From: Marinobacter sp.
GTDB taxonomy: Bacteria > Pseudomonadota > Gammaproteobacteria > Pseudomonadales > Oleiphilaceae
Direction of reading: 5' to 3'
DNA length: 64,000 bases
NCBI RefSeq assembly: GCF_014859525.1
Contig: NZ_JACUUB010000006.1
Location: 25,216 to 89,215 of the forward strand
Positions 8,603-19,117 of the stretch are shown here, piece after piece. Numbering within the stretch: the first letter of the stretch is position 1; each line of letters starts with the position of its first letter. A model generated the notes under the pieces. It worked only from the letters and a program-made list of their open reading frames with translations. It did no database searches and had not been told where the DNA came from. The translations under genes were made by a program, and so were the position numbers.

Positions 8603-9877
8603 TTGGCTAAGATTCAGGCAATTCGCGGAATGAATGACATTCTGCCGGATCAGACACCCGTCTGGCAGTATGTGGAGTCAACCGTTCGTCGGGTTCTGGG
8701 GCAATACGGTTATCAGGAAATCCGTATGCCAGTGGTTGAACAGACCGAGCTGTTCAAGCGCTCGATCGGTGAAGTGACCGATATCGTTGAAAAAGAGATG
8801 TATACCTTTGAAGACCGCAATGGAGACAGTCTGACTCTGCGGCCTGAAGGCACCGCCGGTTGTGTTCGCGCCGCAGAAGAACACGGATTGCTTTTTAACC
8901 AAACCCGTCGCTTGTGGTACACAGGTCCGATGTTTCGGCATGAACGCCCGCAGAAGGGACGGTATCGCCAGTTCCACCAGATTGGAGTGGAATGTTTTGG
9001 CATGACTGGCCCGGATATTGACGCCGAGCTGCTGATACTGACGGCGCGCTTGTGGGCTGCTCTTGGTCTAGCCGGTCATACCCGCCTGGAAATAAACTCG
9101 ATCGGGACCAGTGGCGCACGTAAAGTTTACAGACAGGCACTGGTTGACTACCTGGAGCAGTTCAAAGACCAGCTGGATGACGACAGCAAGCGCAGGTTGT
9201 CCACAAACCCTCTGCGGATTCTCGACAGCAAAGACGCTGCCACTCGTAAGATCCTTGAGGATGCCCCCAGTCTTGACGATTACCTCGACGAAGACTCCCG
9301 TGCGCACTTTGAGCAGCTTAAGCTCCTTCTGGATGCCGCAGGTGTGACTTATACCGTTAACCCGGCGCTGGTGCGCGGGCTCGATTATTATGGTAAGACG
9401 GTTTTCGAGTGGATCACTGACAGTCTTGGGGCACAGGGTACTGTGTGTGCGGGCGGTCGTTACGATGGTCTGGTTGAGCAGTTGGGCGGCAAGGCGACCG
9501 ACGCCGTTGGATTTGCGATGGGGCTTGAACGCTTGATCCTGTTGCTTGAAACGCTCGACCTGGTGCCTGAACACGTGAACAATCAAGCGGATGTGTATGT
9601 GACTGTCATGGGCGATAAGGTGATTGCGACTGCGATGGCCATTGCCGAGGAGTTGCGGAATGCTTTACCGGGTAAGGTAGTTGTTGCGCATTGCGGTGCT
9701 GGGAGTTTCAAAAGCCAGATGAAGAAAGCCGATCGCAGCGGCGCCCGGTACGCGATTATTCTTGGTGAAAATGAGTTGGCCAGTGGTAACGTCGGTTTGA
9801 AGTCGCTGCGAGACGACGAACCACAGCAAGACGTACCGCGAGCTGAATTGGCACAGGCATTGATCAACAAGTTTTGA
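8603..9877 (+). CDS. hisS: Histidyl-tRNA synthetase (TTG start)
   Basis: A class II aminoacyl-tRNA synthetase that charges tRNA-His. Starting at TTG 8603 gives 424 residues beginning [15 protein letters not shown], which matches the E. coli protein in start and length; the frame is open upstream to 8555 but those codons are not conserved. Motif 2 ([21 protein letters not shown]), the histidine loop ([15 protein letters not shown]) and motif 3 (GFAMGLERL) are present, followed by the C-terminal anticodon-binding domain. It sits between ispG and yfgM. Confidence 0.94.
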   Translation: MAKIQAIRGMNDILPDQTPVWQYVESTVRRVLGQYGYQEIRMPVVEQTELFKRSIGEVTDIVEKEMYTFEDRNGDSLTLRPEGTAGCVRAAEEHGLLFNQTRRLWYTGPMFRHERPQKGRYRQFHQIGVECFGMTGPDIDAELLILTARLWAALGLAGHTRLEINSIGTSGARKVYRQALVDYLEQFKDQLDDDSKRRLSTNPLRILDSKDAATRKILEDAPSLDDYLDEDSRAHFEQLKLLLDAAGVTYTVNPALVRGLDYYGKTVFEWITDSLGAQGTVCAGGRYDGLVEQLGGKATDAVGFAMGLERLILLLETLDLVPEHVNNQADVYVTVMGDKVIATAMAIAEELRNALPGKVVVAHCGAGSFKSQMKKADRSGARYAIILGENELASGNVGLKSLRDDEPQQDVPRAELAQALINKF

Positions 9878-9924
9878 ATATTTTTGTATAAGAACAGTGA
9901 CACTATTTTTTAACAGGAGTTTAC

Positions 9925-10581
9925 ATGGCTGAGTTGCGCACCGAAGAGGAACAGGTCCAGGCGATAAAGGACTGGTGGAAGAAGAACGGAAGTTCTTTGA
10001 TGATTGGTATCGGTGCCGCTTTGGCAATCGTATTTGGCTGGCAGGCATGGCAAAGCAACCAAGCGCAGCAACGCGCCGAAGCGGCGAATCAATTTGCGAC
10101 CTTGCTTAACGCCTTCTCTGATGAAAGCGACGAGAATGCCAGCCAGACCATTACTTATGTGGCTCAGACCCTCCGTGATGATTACAGCAAGAGCGCTTAT
10201 GCCATTTATGGCAATCTGGTGCTTGCTCGCCAGCAGATTATGCTCGACAGCGATGTTGAGGGGGCGATTGATTCTCTTCAGTGGGCGCTTAAACAGGCTT
10301 CTGATTACCCGGCGCTGAGCCTGGTGGTTCGCAACAGACTTGCCCGCGCTCAGTTTGCAGCTGAGCACTATGATGATGCGCTGGCAACGCTCGATGGCGC
10401 TGGAAAAGCAGATGCCTTTGCCGGCATATTTTCTGAACTGCGAGGTGACATCCTGCTGGTTAAAGGCGATGCAGACGGTGCTCGTGAGGCGTACCTGGCA
10501 GCACGCGAGCAAAACCAACAGGGGCGTAACAGTATTCTTGAGCTGAAGCTTTCTGACCTTGGCGTCGGGGAGGGGGCCTGA
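9925..10581 (+). CDS. yfgM: Ancillary SecYEG translocon subunit YfgM
   Basis: A 218-residue inner-membrane protein. A short cytosolic N-terminus (MAELRTEEEQVQAIKDWWKK) precedes one transmembrane helix (about 24-42) and a periplasmic TPR-like region. In E. coli YfgM associates with SecYEG and the chaperone PpiD and helps secreted proteins across the periplasm. The upstream AACAGGAG is a good ribosome-binding site. The stop overlaps the bamB ATG by one base (TGATG), so translation of the two is coupled. Confidence 0.9.
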   Translation: MAELRTEEEQVQAIKDWWKKNGSSLMIGIGAALAIVFGWQAWQSNQAQQRAEAANQFATLLNAFSDESDENASQTITYVAQTLRDDYSKSAYAIYGNLVLARQQIMLDSDVEGAIDSLQWALKQASDYPALSLVVRNRLARAQFAAEHYDDALATLDGAGKADAFAGIFSELRGDILLVKGDADGAREAYLAAREQNQQGRNSILELKLSDLGVGEGA

Positions 10582-11747
10582 TGCGCTTTGTCCGCAACAG
10601 GTTTGTTACATTTCCGATAGCGTCTTTGTTGCTGCTTTTGCTTGCCGGTTGCAGCACCAAAGACACGTTCGAGCAGCCGTTGCCGGTTCCGGACATTGAT
10701 GCAACGGTTGAGTTCAAACGTGTTTGGACCATGTCCGTTGGCAAAGGGCATGATGACCAATTCCTTCACTTGGCGCCCTTGTATGCCGGTGACGTCATAT
10801 ATGCGGCTTCGGCTGATGGTCTTCTGGTTGCGGTAGAGCCCGAGAACGGCAAAGCACGCTGGCAGCGGAGATCGAAAGACCGCATCTTTGCGGGTATCGG
10901 TGGCGATAACAGTCAGCTCTACTACATCACCCGTAATGCAGAATTAGTGGCATTGTCGCGGGAAACCAGCGAAGAGATCTGGCGTTCACCTTTGCCCACC
11001 GAAGGCCTGGCTGCGCCGCAGTCCAACGGAGCTCTGGTGGTTGCTCAAACCACCGATGGTCGGGTTATAGGATTTGATGCGCGCGACGGCGAGCGACGCT
11101 GGCAATACGATGGTCAGGTGCCGGTGTTGGCGATGCGAACCGCAGCAGCTCCGCTGGTTGGCGGTGACGTGGTGATTGCCTCTTTTGCCAACGGCAGGGT
11201 GATTGCGCTCACGGCCGATGCTGGCCAGCCAATCTGGCAGTATGAAGTCGGTCAGCCGCAGGGTAGAACCGAGCTTGAGCGTTTGGTGGACATTGGCGGT
11301 CAACCGCTGGTGCTCGATTCCGCGATCATGGTTGCCGGCTATCAGGGTAAACTGGCGCTGATCGATATTCGCTCGGGTCAGGAGATCTGGAGCCGCCGGG
11401 CGTCCAGCTTCTATGCGCCGAGCATTGGCGCTGGCAATATTTTTCTGGCCTCCGCAAATGGGGATATTGTTGCGTTTCGTGGTAATGACCGCAGGGAACT
11501 CTGGCAACAGAATCGCCTGTCGTGGCGCCAGCTGACGCAACCGGTTGTGGTTGGTGAACATCTGGTTACGGGCGATTTTGAAGGCTATCTGCACGCACTC
11601 TCGCTGAGCGATGGCAGTCTTCAGGGCCAGATGAAGTTTGACAGTGACGGTATCCGCGTACCGGTCCAGATCATCGAAGGTGGTAACCTGTTAATATACG
11701 GAAATGGTGGGCGCATGGCCGTTTTTACGTTAAAAACGAAAAAGTAG
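10581..11747 (+). CDS. bamB: Outer-membrane assembly lipoprotein BamB
   Basis: A 388-residue lipoprotein of the BAM complex, which inserts beta-barrel proteins into the outer membrane. The signal peptide ends at the lipobox LLAGCS (Cys near residue 24). The mature part is an eight-bladed beta-propeller of PQQ-like repeats, seen as recurring G..YW/W motifs such as ENGKARWQRR, RDGERRWQYD and RSGQEIWSRR. It is followed by a Rho-independent terminator. Confidence 0.95.
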   Translation: MRFVRNRFVTFPIASLLLLLLAGCSTKDTFEQPLPVPDIDATVEFKRVWTMSVGKGHDDQFLHLAPLYAGDVIYAASADGLLVAVEPENGKARWQRRSKDRIFAGIGGDNSQLYYITRNAELVALSRETSEEIWRSPLPTEGLAAPQSNGALVVAQTTDGRVIGFDARDGERRWQYDGQVPVLAMRTAAAPLVGGDVVIASFANGRVIALTADAGQPIWQYEVGQPQGRTELERLVDIGGQPLVLDSAIMVAGYQGKLALIDIRSGQEIWSRRASSFYAPSIGAGNIFLASANGDIVAFRGNDRRELWQQNRLSWRQLTQPVVVGEHLVTGDFEGYLHALSLSDGSLQGQMKFDSDGIRVPVQIIEGGNLLIYGNGGRMAVFTLKTKK

Positions 11748-11766
11748 TGCCGCCAATTTATCGAAC

Positions 11767-11789
11767 AGCCCGGCCCTAGCCGGGCTTTT
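11767..11789 (+). terminator. Rho-independent terminator after bamB
   Basis: AGCCCGGC-CCTA-GCCGGGCT, an 8-bp GC-rich stem with a 4-base loop, followed by TTT. It separates the hisS-yfgM-bamB transcript from der. Confidence 0.8.
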
Positions 11790-11812
11790 GACCTTTTACA
11801 TAGCAGACACTT

Positions 11813-13228
11813 ATGACCCCAGTTATTGCCCTGGTAGGACGCCCGAATGTTGGTAAGTCCACCCTCTTTAATCAAATGACCCGATCCCGTGATGCCTTGG
11901 TCGCGAACTTTCCGGGTTTAACCCGTGACCGTAAATACGGTGAGGGCAACTACGAGGGGCGCAAGTTTATTGTCATCGATACCGGTGGTCTCACCGGCGA
12001 TGAAGTGGGTCTGGATGCAGAAATGGCCCGCCAGTCAATGCAGGCTGTGGAAGAAGCTGACATCGTACTGTTTATCGTTGATGGTCGCTCGGGGTTGACC
12101 GCGGGCGATGAGATGATTTCGGATCACCTGAGGAAATCTGGCAAGGTGGCGCATCTGGTTGTGAATAAAACCGATGGCCAGGACCCGGATATTGCGTCTG
12201 CAGACTTCCATTCACTTGGCTATGCCACGACGTTTCAGATCGCCGCATCCCATAACCGTGGTATCAGGTCGATGTTGGAGATTTTGCTGCCGGAAGATTT
12301 GGAAGACCAGGATCAGGCCGACCGTTACCCAGGTATTCGTATTGGTGTAGTAGGGCGTCCGAATGTGGGTAAATCGACGCTGGTAAACCGGATGCTGGGT
12401 GAAGAGCGGGTGGTGGTTTACGATATGCCTGGCACGACCCGAGACAGCGTATACATCCCCTATGAGCGCCACGGTCATGAGTATACATTGATTGATACGG
12501 CCGGCGTACGTCGTCGCAAGAACGTTCACGAGGTGGTCGAGAAGTTTTCCATTATCAAGACGCTTCAGGCGATCGACGATGCGCATGTTGTGATTCTGGT
12601 GATTGACGCCCGCGATGGTTTGGTGGATCAGGATATGCACCTGATCGGCTTTGTACTGGACGCAGGTCGATCATTGGTAATCGCCATCAACAAGTGGGAT
12701 GGAATGGCGCCCGAAGATCGTGAGAAGGTAAAAGAGCAAGTGGCACGACGTCTGGATTTTCTGGACTATGCAGATAAGTATTACATCTCGGCATTGCATG
12801 GCACGGGAGTGGGCTCCATGTATGAATCTGTCCAGGCGTGTTACGAATCTGCGATGTCAAAGTGGCCAACCAATCGGCTGACAGCGATTCTGCAGGATGC
12901 AGTGGCACAGCACCAGCCCCCGATGGTTCATGGCAGGCGCATCAAATTGCGTTATGCCCACCAGGGTGGCTCGAATCCGCCGGTGGTCGTTGTTCATGGT
13001 AACCAGGTCGATTCATTGCCGGGGGCCTACAAACGCTACCTTGAGAACACATTCCGTAAAGTGTTGAAGGTGGTTGGTTCACCGATCCGGTTTGAGTTCA
13101 AATCTGGCGACAACCCCTTCGCTGCCAAGGTGGATCGTATGACGCCACGGCAAAAGGTCAAAAAGGACAACGACATCAAGAAAGGCAGGACTGTCCGGAA
13201 AACCCGGCAAAAGAGCGTTAAACGCTGA
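11813..13228 (+). CDS. der: Ribosome-assembly GTPase Der (EngA)
   Basis: A 471-residue GTPase with two tandem G domains, needed for 50S subunit maturation. G domain 1 has GRPNVGKST near residue 8, DTGG and NKTD; G domain 2 repeats GRPNVGKST near residue 181, DTAG and NKWD. The C-terminal KH-like domain (about 370-450) ends in a Lys/Arg-rich tail. It is the last gene of this plus-strand run and converges on pta. Confidence 0.97.
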   Translation: MTPVIALVGRPNVGKSTLFNQMTRSRDALVANFPGLTRDRKYGEGNYEGRKFIVIDTGGLTGDEVGLDAEMARQSMQAVEEADIVLFIVDGRSGLTAGDEMISDHLRKSGKVAHLVVNKTDGQDPDIASADFHSLGYATTFQIAASHNRGIRSMLEILLPEDLEDQDQADRYPGIRIGVVGRPNVGKSTLVNRMLGEERVVVYDMPGTTRDSVYIPYERHGHEYTLIDTAGVRRRKNVHEVVEKFSIIKTLQAIDDAHVVILVIDARDGLVDQDMHLIGFVLDAGRSLVIAINKWDGMAPEDREKVKEQVARRLDFLDYADKYYISALHGTGVGSMYESVQACYESAMSKWPTNRLTAILQDAVAQHQPPMVHGRRIKLRYAHQGGSNPPVVVVHGNQVDSLPGAYKRYLENTFRKVLKVVGSPIRFEFKSGDNPFAAKVDRMTPRQKVKKDNDIKKGRTVRKTRQKSVKR

Positions 13229-13251
13229 TTTGCCGGAGCTGCAATACAATC

Positions 13252-13280
13252 CAGGGTTGGCGGCGCTCAGACCAACCCTG
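13252..13280. terminator. Hairpin between convergent der and pta
   Basis: CAGGGTTGG and CCAACCCTG form a 9-bp stem around an 11-base loop. The structure includes the pta stop codon and could end transcription from either side, though neither flank has a good T-run. Confidence 0.5.
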
Positions 13281-15420
13281 AAGTCTCCACTTGTTGGGCC
13301 TGAACGGCCGTCAGCGCAATGGTAAAGACAATGTCTTCAACCAGTGCACCGCGAGACAAATCATTTACAGGTTTTCTCAGGCCCTGAAGCATCGGCCCGA
13401 CACTCACAACGTTGGCGCTTCGTTGAACGGCCTTGTAGGTCGTGTTGCCGGTGTTGAGATCGGGGAACACAAATACGGTCGCCTTACCGGCCACTTTACT
13501 GTCTGGTGCCTTGGCTCGTCCGACGCTCTCAATGGCCGCTGCATCGTATTGCAGGGGGCCGTCAATCAGCAGATCAGGGCGCCTTTCCAGGGCAATTCTG
13601 GTTGCCTCCCGAACTTTGTCGACATCAACGCCGGTCCCGGATTCTCCGGTGCTGTAACTGATCATGGCGATTACCGGTTCTATTCCGAAGGCTTCTGCCG
13701 ATTCAGCGCTCTGTATGGCAATATCGGCGAGCTCTTCTGCATTGGGATCCGGGTTGATGGCGCAATCGCCATATACGAGCACTTGCTGGGGGAGCAGCAT
13801 GAAAAAGACCGAAGACACCACTTTGGCGTTGTCATGGGTTTTGATCAGTTGTAATGCCGGGCGTACGGTGTTGGCGGTCGTGTGAATGGCACCGGAGACC
13901 AGGCCGTCGGCCTCATCCAGGGCAACCATCATGGTGCCTAAAACGACGTTGTCTTCGAGCATGGCTTCGGCCATGTCGTGGGTTAGCCCCTTATGCTTGC
14001 GAAGCTCTACCATCGGCGCAATGTAGCGTTCTCGCACCGATTGTGGGTCCAGAATCTCCAGGTCTTCGGGAATGTCGGCGCCCTGAGAGCTCGCCACAGA
14101 CCTTATCTCATGGGGATTGCCAATCAGAACGCATCGGGCAAGTTTGCGCTGGTGACAGATAATCGCTGCCTGCACTGTTCGTGGTTCGTTGCCCTCCGGC
14201 AGTACAATCCGTTTATTCGCGGCCCGCGCCTGCTCTGATAACCGGTAGCGGAACGCGGGTGGCGATAGCCGGCTTTGCCGAGCCACCTTCAGGTGCTCCT
14301 GTAACCAGCCGGTGTCGATGCGGGTGGCAACAGACTCCATGGCTTGCTCTATGCGATCGGGATCATCGATCGGGATCGTGGCGGAGAAGTTGGCCAGCAT
14401 GTGGGCGGTTTCATAGGTGTTGTTGGGCGAACTTAACACTGGCAAACCCGTTCCGAGTGCGCGCCGGCACAATTCGATAACCCGATCATCAGGTATCATA
14501 CCGCCAGTGAGCATAAGGCCCGCAAGCGGTACGCCATTCAGTGCGGCCACTGCAGTGGTTACCACGATATCGTCCCGATCTCCCGGAGTGACCAACAGAG
14601 TCCCGGGTCTTAGGGTATCGGTCATGTTGCGAATGGTTCGGGCGCAGACCGACACGTGTTGAACGCGCCGTTGCTGCATCTGGCCTTCGTGGAGTACCTG
14701 AATTTCAAGTTCCCTTGCGACATCAGACACCCGAGGTGCCAGAAGCTCGGGCTGCCAAGCTATCTGACCTAACAGGTGAAAACGTTTGGAACGGAACACT
14801 TCGCAGGACTTTTGGTAGTCGATGGCAGGACTGCTTTGGCCCGGCTGATGATCCAGAGCCATACCGGATTTTTCGGGTTCACCGACTTTGTTAAGAATGA
14901 CGGCGATTACGTCTGGATCAGACGGCGCGGCAAACAGCCGCGCTGAGAAATCCAGTTCCTCATCCATTTGTTGTGCGCTACAGGCTCTGGGTGTGCTGAC
15001 CAGAATCACTTCAGAGCCAAGATTACGGGCAACTTCAACATTCAGCCTGGCAATGTAGGCCTCGCTTCGATCGGGTACCAGTCCTTCGATGATGACCACA
15101 TCGAAATCTTTTGCCACCTTGTGGTACTCGCCAACGATGTTTTCTAGAAGTAGGTCCGCTCTACCTTGATTCAGTTGTTGTTGTGCATCCTTGAGCGGTA
15201 TTGGTTCAGGTGTTTTAAGGTGACTGCGTGCCCTTACAAACTCTACCGAGGAATCCTTGCCCTCGTTGTGCAGGGCTTCACCCCGATGGACAGATTGGCT
15301 GAAGGGTTTGTAGAAACCCACACTCACGCCTTCACGTTCCAGGGCTCGTAACAGGCCCAGGCACACCGAGGTCAGTCCTGAGTCGAGGGATGTGGGCGCG
15401 ATAAAGAGACTCTTTGCCAT
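13267..15420 (-). CDS. pta: Phosphate acetyltransferase, long form
   Basis: A 717-residue enzyme that interconverts acetyl-CoA and acetyl phosphate. It is the long, three-domain type: an N-terminal P-loop-like dethiobiotin-synthetase fold (AKSLFIAPTSLDSGLTSVCL), a central DRTGG domain, and the C-terminal catalytic PTA domain from about residue 390 (RIVLPEGNEPRTVQAA; MISYSTGESGTG). ATG 15420 is chosen because MAKSLFIAPTS is the conserved start and gives the E. coli length; in-frame ATGs at 15438 and 15501 are upstream. It is 28 bp downstream of ackA on the same strand, so the two form an acetate-activation/overflow operon. Confidence 0.95.
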   Translation of the reverse strand: MAKSLFIAPTSLDSGLTSVCLGLLRALEREGVSVGFYKPFSQSVHRGEALHNEGKDSSVEFVRARSHLKTPEPIPLKDAQQQLNQGRADLLLENIVGEYHKVAKDFDVVIIEGLVPDRSEAYIARLNVEVARNLGSEVILVSTPRACSAQQMDEELDFSARLFAAPSDPDVIAVILNKVGEPEKSGMALDHQPGQSSPAIDYQKSCEVFRSKRFHLLGQIAWQPELLAPRVSDVARELEIQVLHEGQMQQRRVQHVSVCARTIRNMTDTLRPGTLLVTPGDRDDIVVTTAVAALNGVPLAGLMLTGGMIPDDRVIELCRRALGTGLPVLSSPNNTYETAHMLANFSATIPIDDPDRIEQAMESVATRIDTGWLQEHLKVARQSRLSPPAFRYRLSEQARAANKRIVLPEGNEPRTVQAAIICHQRKLARCVLIGNPHEIRSVASSQGADIPEDLEILDPQSVRERYIAPMVELRKHKGLTHDMAEAMLEDNVVLGTMMVALDEADGLVSGAIHTTANTVRPALQLIKTHDNAKVVSSVFFMLLPQQVLVYGDCAINPDPNAEELADIAIQSAESAEAFGIEPVIAMISYSTGESGTGVDVDKVREATRIALERRPDLLIDGPLQYDAAAIESVGRAKAPDSKVAGKATVFVFPDLNTGNTTYKAVQRSANVVSVGPMLQGLRKPVNDLSRGALVEDIVFTIALTAVQAQQVETSGLV

Positions 15421-15448
15421 AGTCGGTTCCGATTTCATCCTTGCGGAT

Positions 15449-16636
15449 TTATTGAGGATTGGCGAGCCGGCCTGCTTCCCTGGCGATGACCAGCTCTTCA
15501 TTTGTCGGGATTACCAGCACCGGGAAGCGGGAGTCGGCGTCACTGATATAGCCCTCACTGAACTGGCCGTGATGGGCGTTCAGGTCTGAATCAAGCGTGA
15601 TGCCCATGAGCGTCAGGTGCTGGAGTGTTTGGGCTCTGACTCGGGCACTGTTTTCACCAATGCCGCCGGTAAATACGAGTGCGTCAAGACGTTTGAGTGA
15701 GGCCATCATCGCACCAAAATATTTCGCCAGCCGGTAACAGAAGACATCAATGGCCAAACTTGACGGTTCATGGCCGTGATCGGCCAGTTCGCACAGCGAG
15801 CGCATATCGTTGGTTTGACCGGAGAGACCGAGTAAACCGCTTTCCTGATTCAGGACCCGGTGGGCGTCGCTTGCATTAACGCCGCGACTGGCAAGGTAGT
15901 CAAACAACCCCGGGTCTATGTCACCACTGCGGGTGCCCATTACAAGCCCCTCCAGCGGCGTAAGCCCCATACTGGTGTCTTTGCTGATACCGTCTTCTAT
16001 TGCAGTAATGCTGCAGCCGTTGCCCAGGTGTGCAGAGATGATCGACGTGGTTGCCGGTGTTCTGTTCAGATGGCGCGCCGCCTCCTGAACCATGAAGTAA
16101 TGGCTGGTACCGTGGAAGCCATAGCGGCGCACGGCCCACTCACGATAATAGCGTTCAGGTAGAGCGTACAGGTAGGCGCGCGGTGGCAGAGTCTGATGAA
16201 ACGCGGTGTCAAACACGGCAACCTGAGGGCTCTCGGGGAACATATTTCTGGTCGCTCGTATACCGACCAGGTTGACTGGGTTGTGCAGCGGTGCCAATGC
16301 CGCGCATTCGTGAATGGCCTGAACGGTGATGTCGTCAATCAACACCGCCTCGCGGAATGACTCACCTCCGTGAACAACCCGATGACCGATCGACACTGGC
16401 TTGCCGTTCATCAGATTGCGGTCTTCAAATGCATGCACCAGAGCCTGTAAGGCTTGCTCATGGGACGCGTGGGCAGGCAGAGGAATAGGGTTGTCATCCC
16501 CGGAAATACGCGCGCTGGCGTCGGCGCTGTTCAGGCGTTCAGCCAGGGCGGATGCTTTCCTCTCACAGTGAATGTCAAACAGAGCCAGCTTGATTGATGA
16601 GCTGCCGCAGTTTACGACCAGTATCGTTTCGTCCAT
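15449..16636 (-). CDS. ackA: Acetate kinase
   Basis: A 395-residue enzyme interconverting acetyl phosphate plus ADP with acetate plus ATP. Seen are the ASKHA-fold phosphate-1 start ILVVNCGSSSIKLALFD, the GHRVVHGGE segment, FDTAFHQTLP, and HLGNGCSITAI with the FTGGIGENSARVR adenosine region. Length is normal. Together with pta it makes or uses acetyl phosphate. A c-di-GMP enzyme gene ends only 24 bp upstream on the same strand, so all three may share a transcript. Confidence 0.96.
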   Translation of the reverse strand: MDETILVVNCGSSSIKLALFDIHCERKASALAERLNSADASARISGDDNPIPLPAHASHEQALQALVHAFEDRNLMNGKPVSIGHRVVHGGESFREAVLIDDITVQAIHECAALAPLHNPVNLVGIRATRNMFPESPQVAVFDTAFHQTLPPRAYLYALPERYYREWAVRRYGFHGTSHYFMVQEAARHLNRTPATTSIISAHLGNGCSITAIEDGISKDTSMGLTPLEGLVMGTRSGDIDPGLFDYLASRGVNASDAHRVLNQESGLLGLSGQTNDMRSLCELADHGHEPSSLAIDVFCYRLAKYFGAMMASLKRLDALVFTGGIGENSARVRAQTLQHLTLMGITLDSDLNAHHGQFSEGYISDADSRFPVLVIPTNEELVIAREAGRLANPQ

Positions 16637-16660
16637 GCCAAATAATGCCGTGCCAGTGGT

Positions 16661-19117
16661 TCAGGAAGTTGCCCGATGGCTGGTTTCAAGCCAATGCATA
16701 AAGTCCTGCTCGGGCAGGGGGCGACTGTAAAAGTAACCCTGGGAATAGTCGCAGCCTTCCGCTTGAAGAAAGTGGGTCTGCGCCTCTTGTTCGACACCCT
16801 CAGCAATGACTGTCAGGCCGAGGCTGTGGGCCATGTTGATAATGGCGCGCACCAGAGATGCGTCGCCACTTTCTTTCAATACATCCTGAATAAAGGATTT
16901 GTCAATTTTAAGGGTATCAAACGGATAGCTCTTCAGGTAGCTGAGTGCGGAATAGCCGGTCCCGAAATCATCAACCGAAAGCCGCACACCGGACCGGTCC
17001 AGTTGCCGAAGGATGTCGGCGGTTTCGATGGTGTTATCCAGTATCAGACGTTCGGTGATTTCGAGTTCGAGCAACTCAGGCCGCAGCCCACTGGCATTGA
17101 GCGACCGCATGACGGCATCGGTAAAGCCGGAGTCACGGAATTGTCGTGGTGAAACGTTAACCGCAATCGAGAGGTCATCAAGCCCGGTGATTGCCTGCCA
17201 GCTTATCGCAGCCTGGCACGCCTCATGGATCACCCATTCGCCAATGGGAATAATCAGGCCGGTTTCTTCAGCCAGTGGAATAAAACGGTCTGGCATGACC
17301 AGGCCCATCGCTGGATTGTTCCATCGCAGCAGGGCTTCTGCACCAATGAAGCGGCCAGACGCTGTTTCAATAATAGGCTGATAATAAAGTTCAAACTCTC
17401 CCAGCTCTAGCGCTTTGCGCATGTGGGATTCCATTTGCAGGCGCTCGTGAGAGACCTCGGTCATTTCAGGTGTGAACCGTGCGTAAGAACTTTTTCCCTG
17501 GTGTTTGGCCTGGTACATTGCCGCATCGGCGTGCTGAAGGAGAGTGCCGCTGTTGTCTGAATCCGAAGGGAAGGTGGCGATGCCAATGCTGGTAGTGACA
17601 AACACTTCCTGGTTGTTGAGCATGAAGGCGGTTGAAAACGTTTTCAGGATTCGCTCCGCAACCTGGCATGAAGCCTCAGGGCCGGTAAGGCCCGGCAGTA
17701 TCACCAGAAATTCATCGCCACCGAGGCGGGCAACCGTACTGGTGCCCCGCAGGCAACTGGAGATGCGTCGCGCAGCCTCCACCAGGAGGTTATCACCGGC
17801 ATCATGACCGAGGGTGTCGTTAATGTGCTTGAAGTTGTCCAGATCGAGGAACATGACGCCAACCTGGGAGTTGTCGCGCCGGGCCTGAGCCAGTGCAAGT
17901 TTCAAACGGTCGAGCGCCAGCATTCGGTTTGGTAACCCGGTGAGAATGTCGTAGTTGGCCTGGCGCAACAATTGCTGTTCGTAACGCTTTCGGATGCTGA
18001 TGTCTTCGCCCAATATCAGGTAGCCGTTAGTCTCGCCGTTGTTATCGCGGATCGGAGTAACCACCAGCTGCTCCCAGTATCGCTCACCATTACGGCGGAT
18101 ACTGTTAACCTCGCCCTGCCACACGCCAACGCGCTGAACCTGTAACCGTATAGACTGCCAAAGTTGTCGGGCTTCCTGCACATCCATGCTGTTTTCAATA
18201 AGGTTGGATGGATGCTTTCCAACGATGTCATCAATGCCGTGGCCGGTAAGCTGGCTGAATTTTTGGTTGGCGTACTCGATTCGCCATTGGCGATCGCAGA
18301 TAAGGACAGAGGAGGGACTTTGGTCAATGGCTTTGGAGAACTTGAGAATATCTGCGGCGTCCCGTTCACGCCGTGCGACGTCCTGATTCAGACGTTCCCG
18401 CATCTCGTTTATGGCGTCCGTGACCATGCCCAGCTCATCTTTGTTATTGGCCACGCTGTCTGGGCGGTCAAGCACCAACGGTCGTGACAAGTTTCGTAGT
18501 GATACGTCTTTCGTGTAGTCGGCCATAGCGGTCAGGTGGCGGGTGACCAGGTGCTGAAAGATCCACAGGATCAGGACAGACACAAAAAAGACGGTAAGAA
18601 ACTGAGTGGCGAGAGTGACGCCCACCTTCCGGCGAAGCTCCGCATAGACTCTGTCGAGATTGGCCGTTATGGCCAGTTCGCCCAGCCGGAATTCTGCGCC
18701 GTCGCGCTGAATAAGCTCGAAACTGTGGGACAGGGTGTCGGCTTGCCTGGGGATTTCACCCATGACCAACTCAGAATCGGGTTCTATTCTGAGTCGCAGG
18801 TGGGTGATGTCTGGCAGACTAAGAATGCCCTCCATTTGTGTCTGGAGAAGTTTCTGATCGAGAGCCCATAGGCTTCTGGCAAGGCTGGAAGCATAGCCAG
18901 ACTCAATGACCTGCATGCGCTCTTCAATTAAGCCCAGATCTTTTCGATAGTCGGAATAGATTTGTACAGCCGCTGCGAGCAGTGTGAAGGCAGTACTGAA
19001 CAGAAGAATCCACGCCAGGAGCCGGAAGGACAGTGGCGAGGCTTTCCGAATGCGCCTTAATCGGGTCGTAATCTCAGGCATGTTACGAACTTCGCCATCA
19101 CATTGGATATCGGACAT
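16661..19117 (-). CDS. Membrane GGDEF/EAL c-di-GMP enzyme with PAS domain
   Basis: An 818-residue signalling protein. Order: transmembrane helix 1 (about 31-53), a periplasmic sensor region (54-165), transmembrane helix 2 (168-190), HAMP-like linker (190-245), PAS domain (262-375), GGDEF domain with RLGGDEF at 466-470, and EAL domain starting near 570 with the catalytic Glu594 in GAEALLRW. The EAL domain keeps NVSPRQF, ELEITE and DDFGTGYSALSYL, so phosphodiesterase activity is likely; the GGDEF motif is intact but the RxxD inhibitory site before it is not present. Either ATG 19117 or ATG 19081 could be the start; neither has a clear ribosome-binding site. It precedes ackA-pta by 24 bp. The signal it senses is unknown. 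Confidence 0.9.
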   Translation of the reverse strand: MSDIQCDGEVRNMPEITTRLRRIRKASPLSFRLLAWILLFSTAFTLLAAAVQIYSDYRKDLGLIEERMQVIESGYASSLARSLWALDQKLLQTQMEGILSLPDITHLRLRIEPDSELVMGEIPRQADTLSHSFELIQRDGAEFRLGELAITANLDRVYAELRRKVGVTLATQFLTVFFVSVLILWIFQHLVTRHLTAMADYTKDVSLRNLSRPLVLDRPDSVANNKDELGMVTDAINEMRERLNQDVARRERDAADILKFSKAIDQSPSSVLICDRQWRIEYANQKFSQLTGHGIDDIVGKHPSNLIENSMDVQEARQLWQSIRLQVQRVGVWQGEVNSIRRNGERYWEQLVVTPIRDNNGETNGYLILGEDISIRKRYEQQLLRQANYDILTGLPNRMLALDRLKLALAQARRDNSQVGVMFLDLDNFKHINDTLGHDAGDNLLVEAARRISSCLRGTSTVARLGGDEFLVILPGLTGPEASCQVAERILKTFSTAFMLNNQEVFVTTSIGIATFPSDSDNSGTLLQHADAAMYQAKHQGKSSYARFTPEMTEVSHERLQMESHMRKALELGEFELYYQPIIETASGRFIGAEALLRWNNPAMGLVMPDRFIPLAEETGLIIPIGEWVIHEACQAAISWQAITGLDDLSIAVNVSPRQFRDSGFTDAVMRSLNASGLRPELLELEITERLILDNTIETADILRQLDRSGVRLSVDDFGTGYSALSYLKSYPFDTLKIDKSFIQDVLKESGDASLVRAIINMAHSLGLTVIAEGVEQEAQTHFLQAEGCDYSQGYFYSRPLPEQDFMHWLETSHRATS

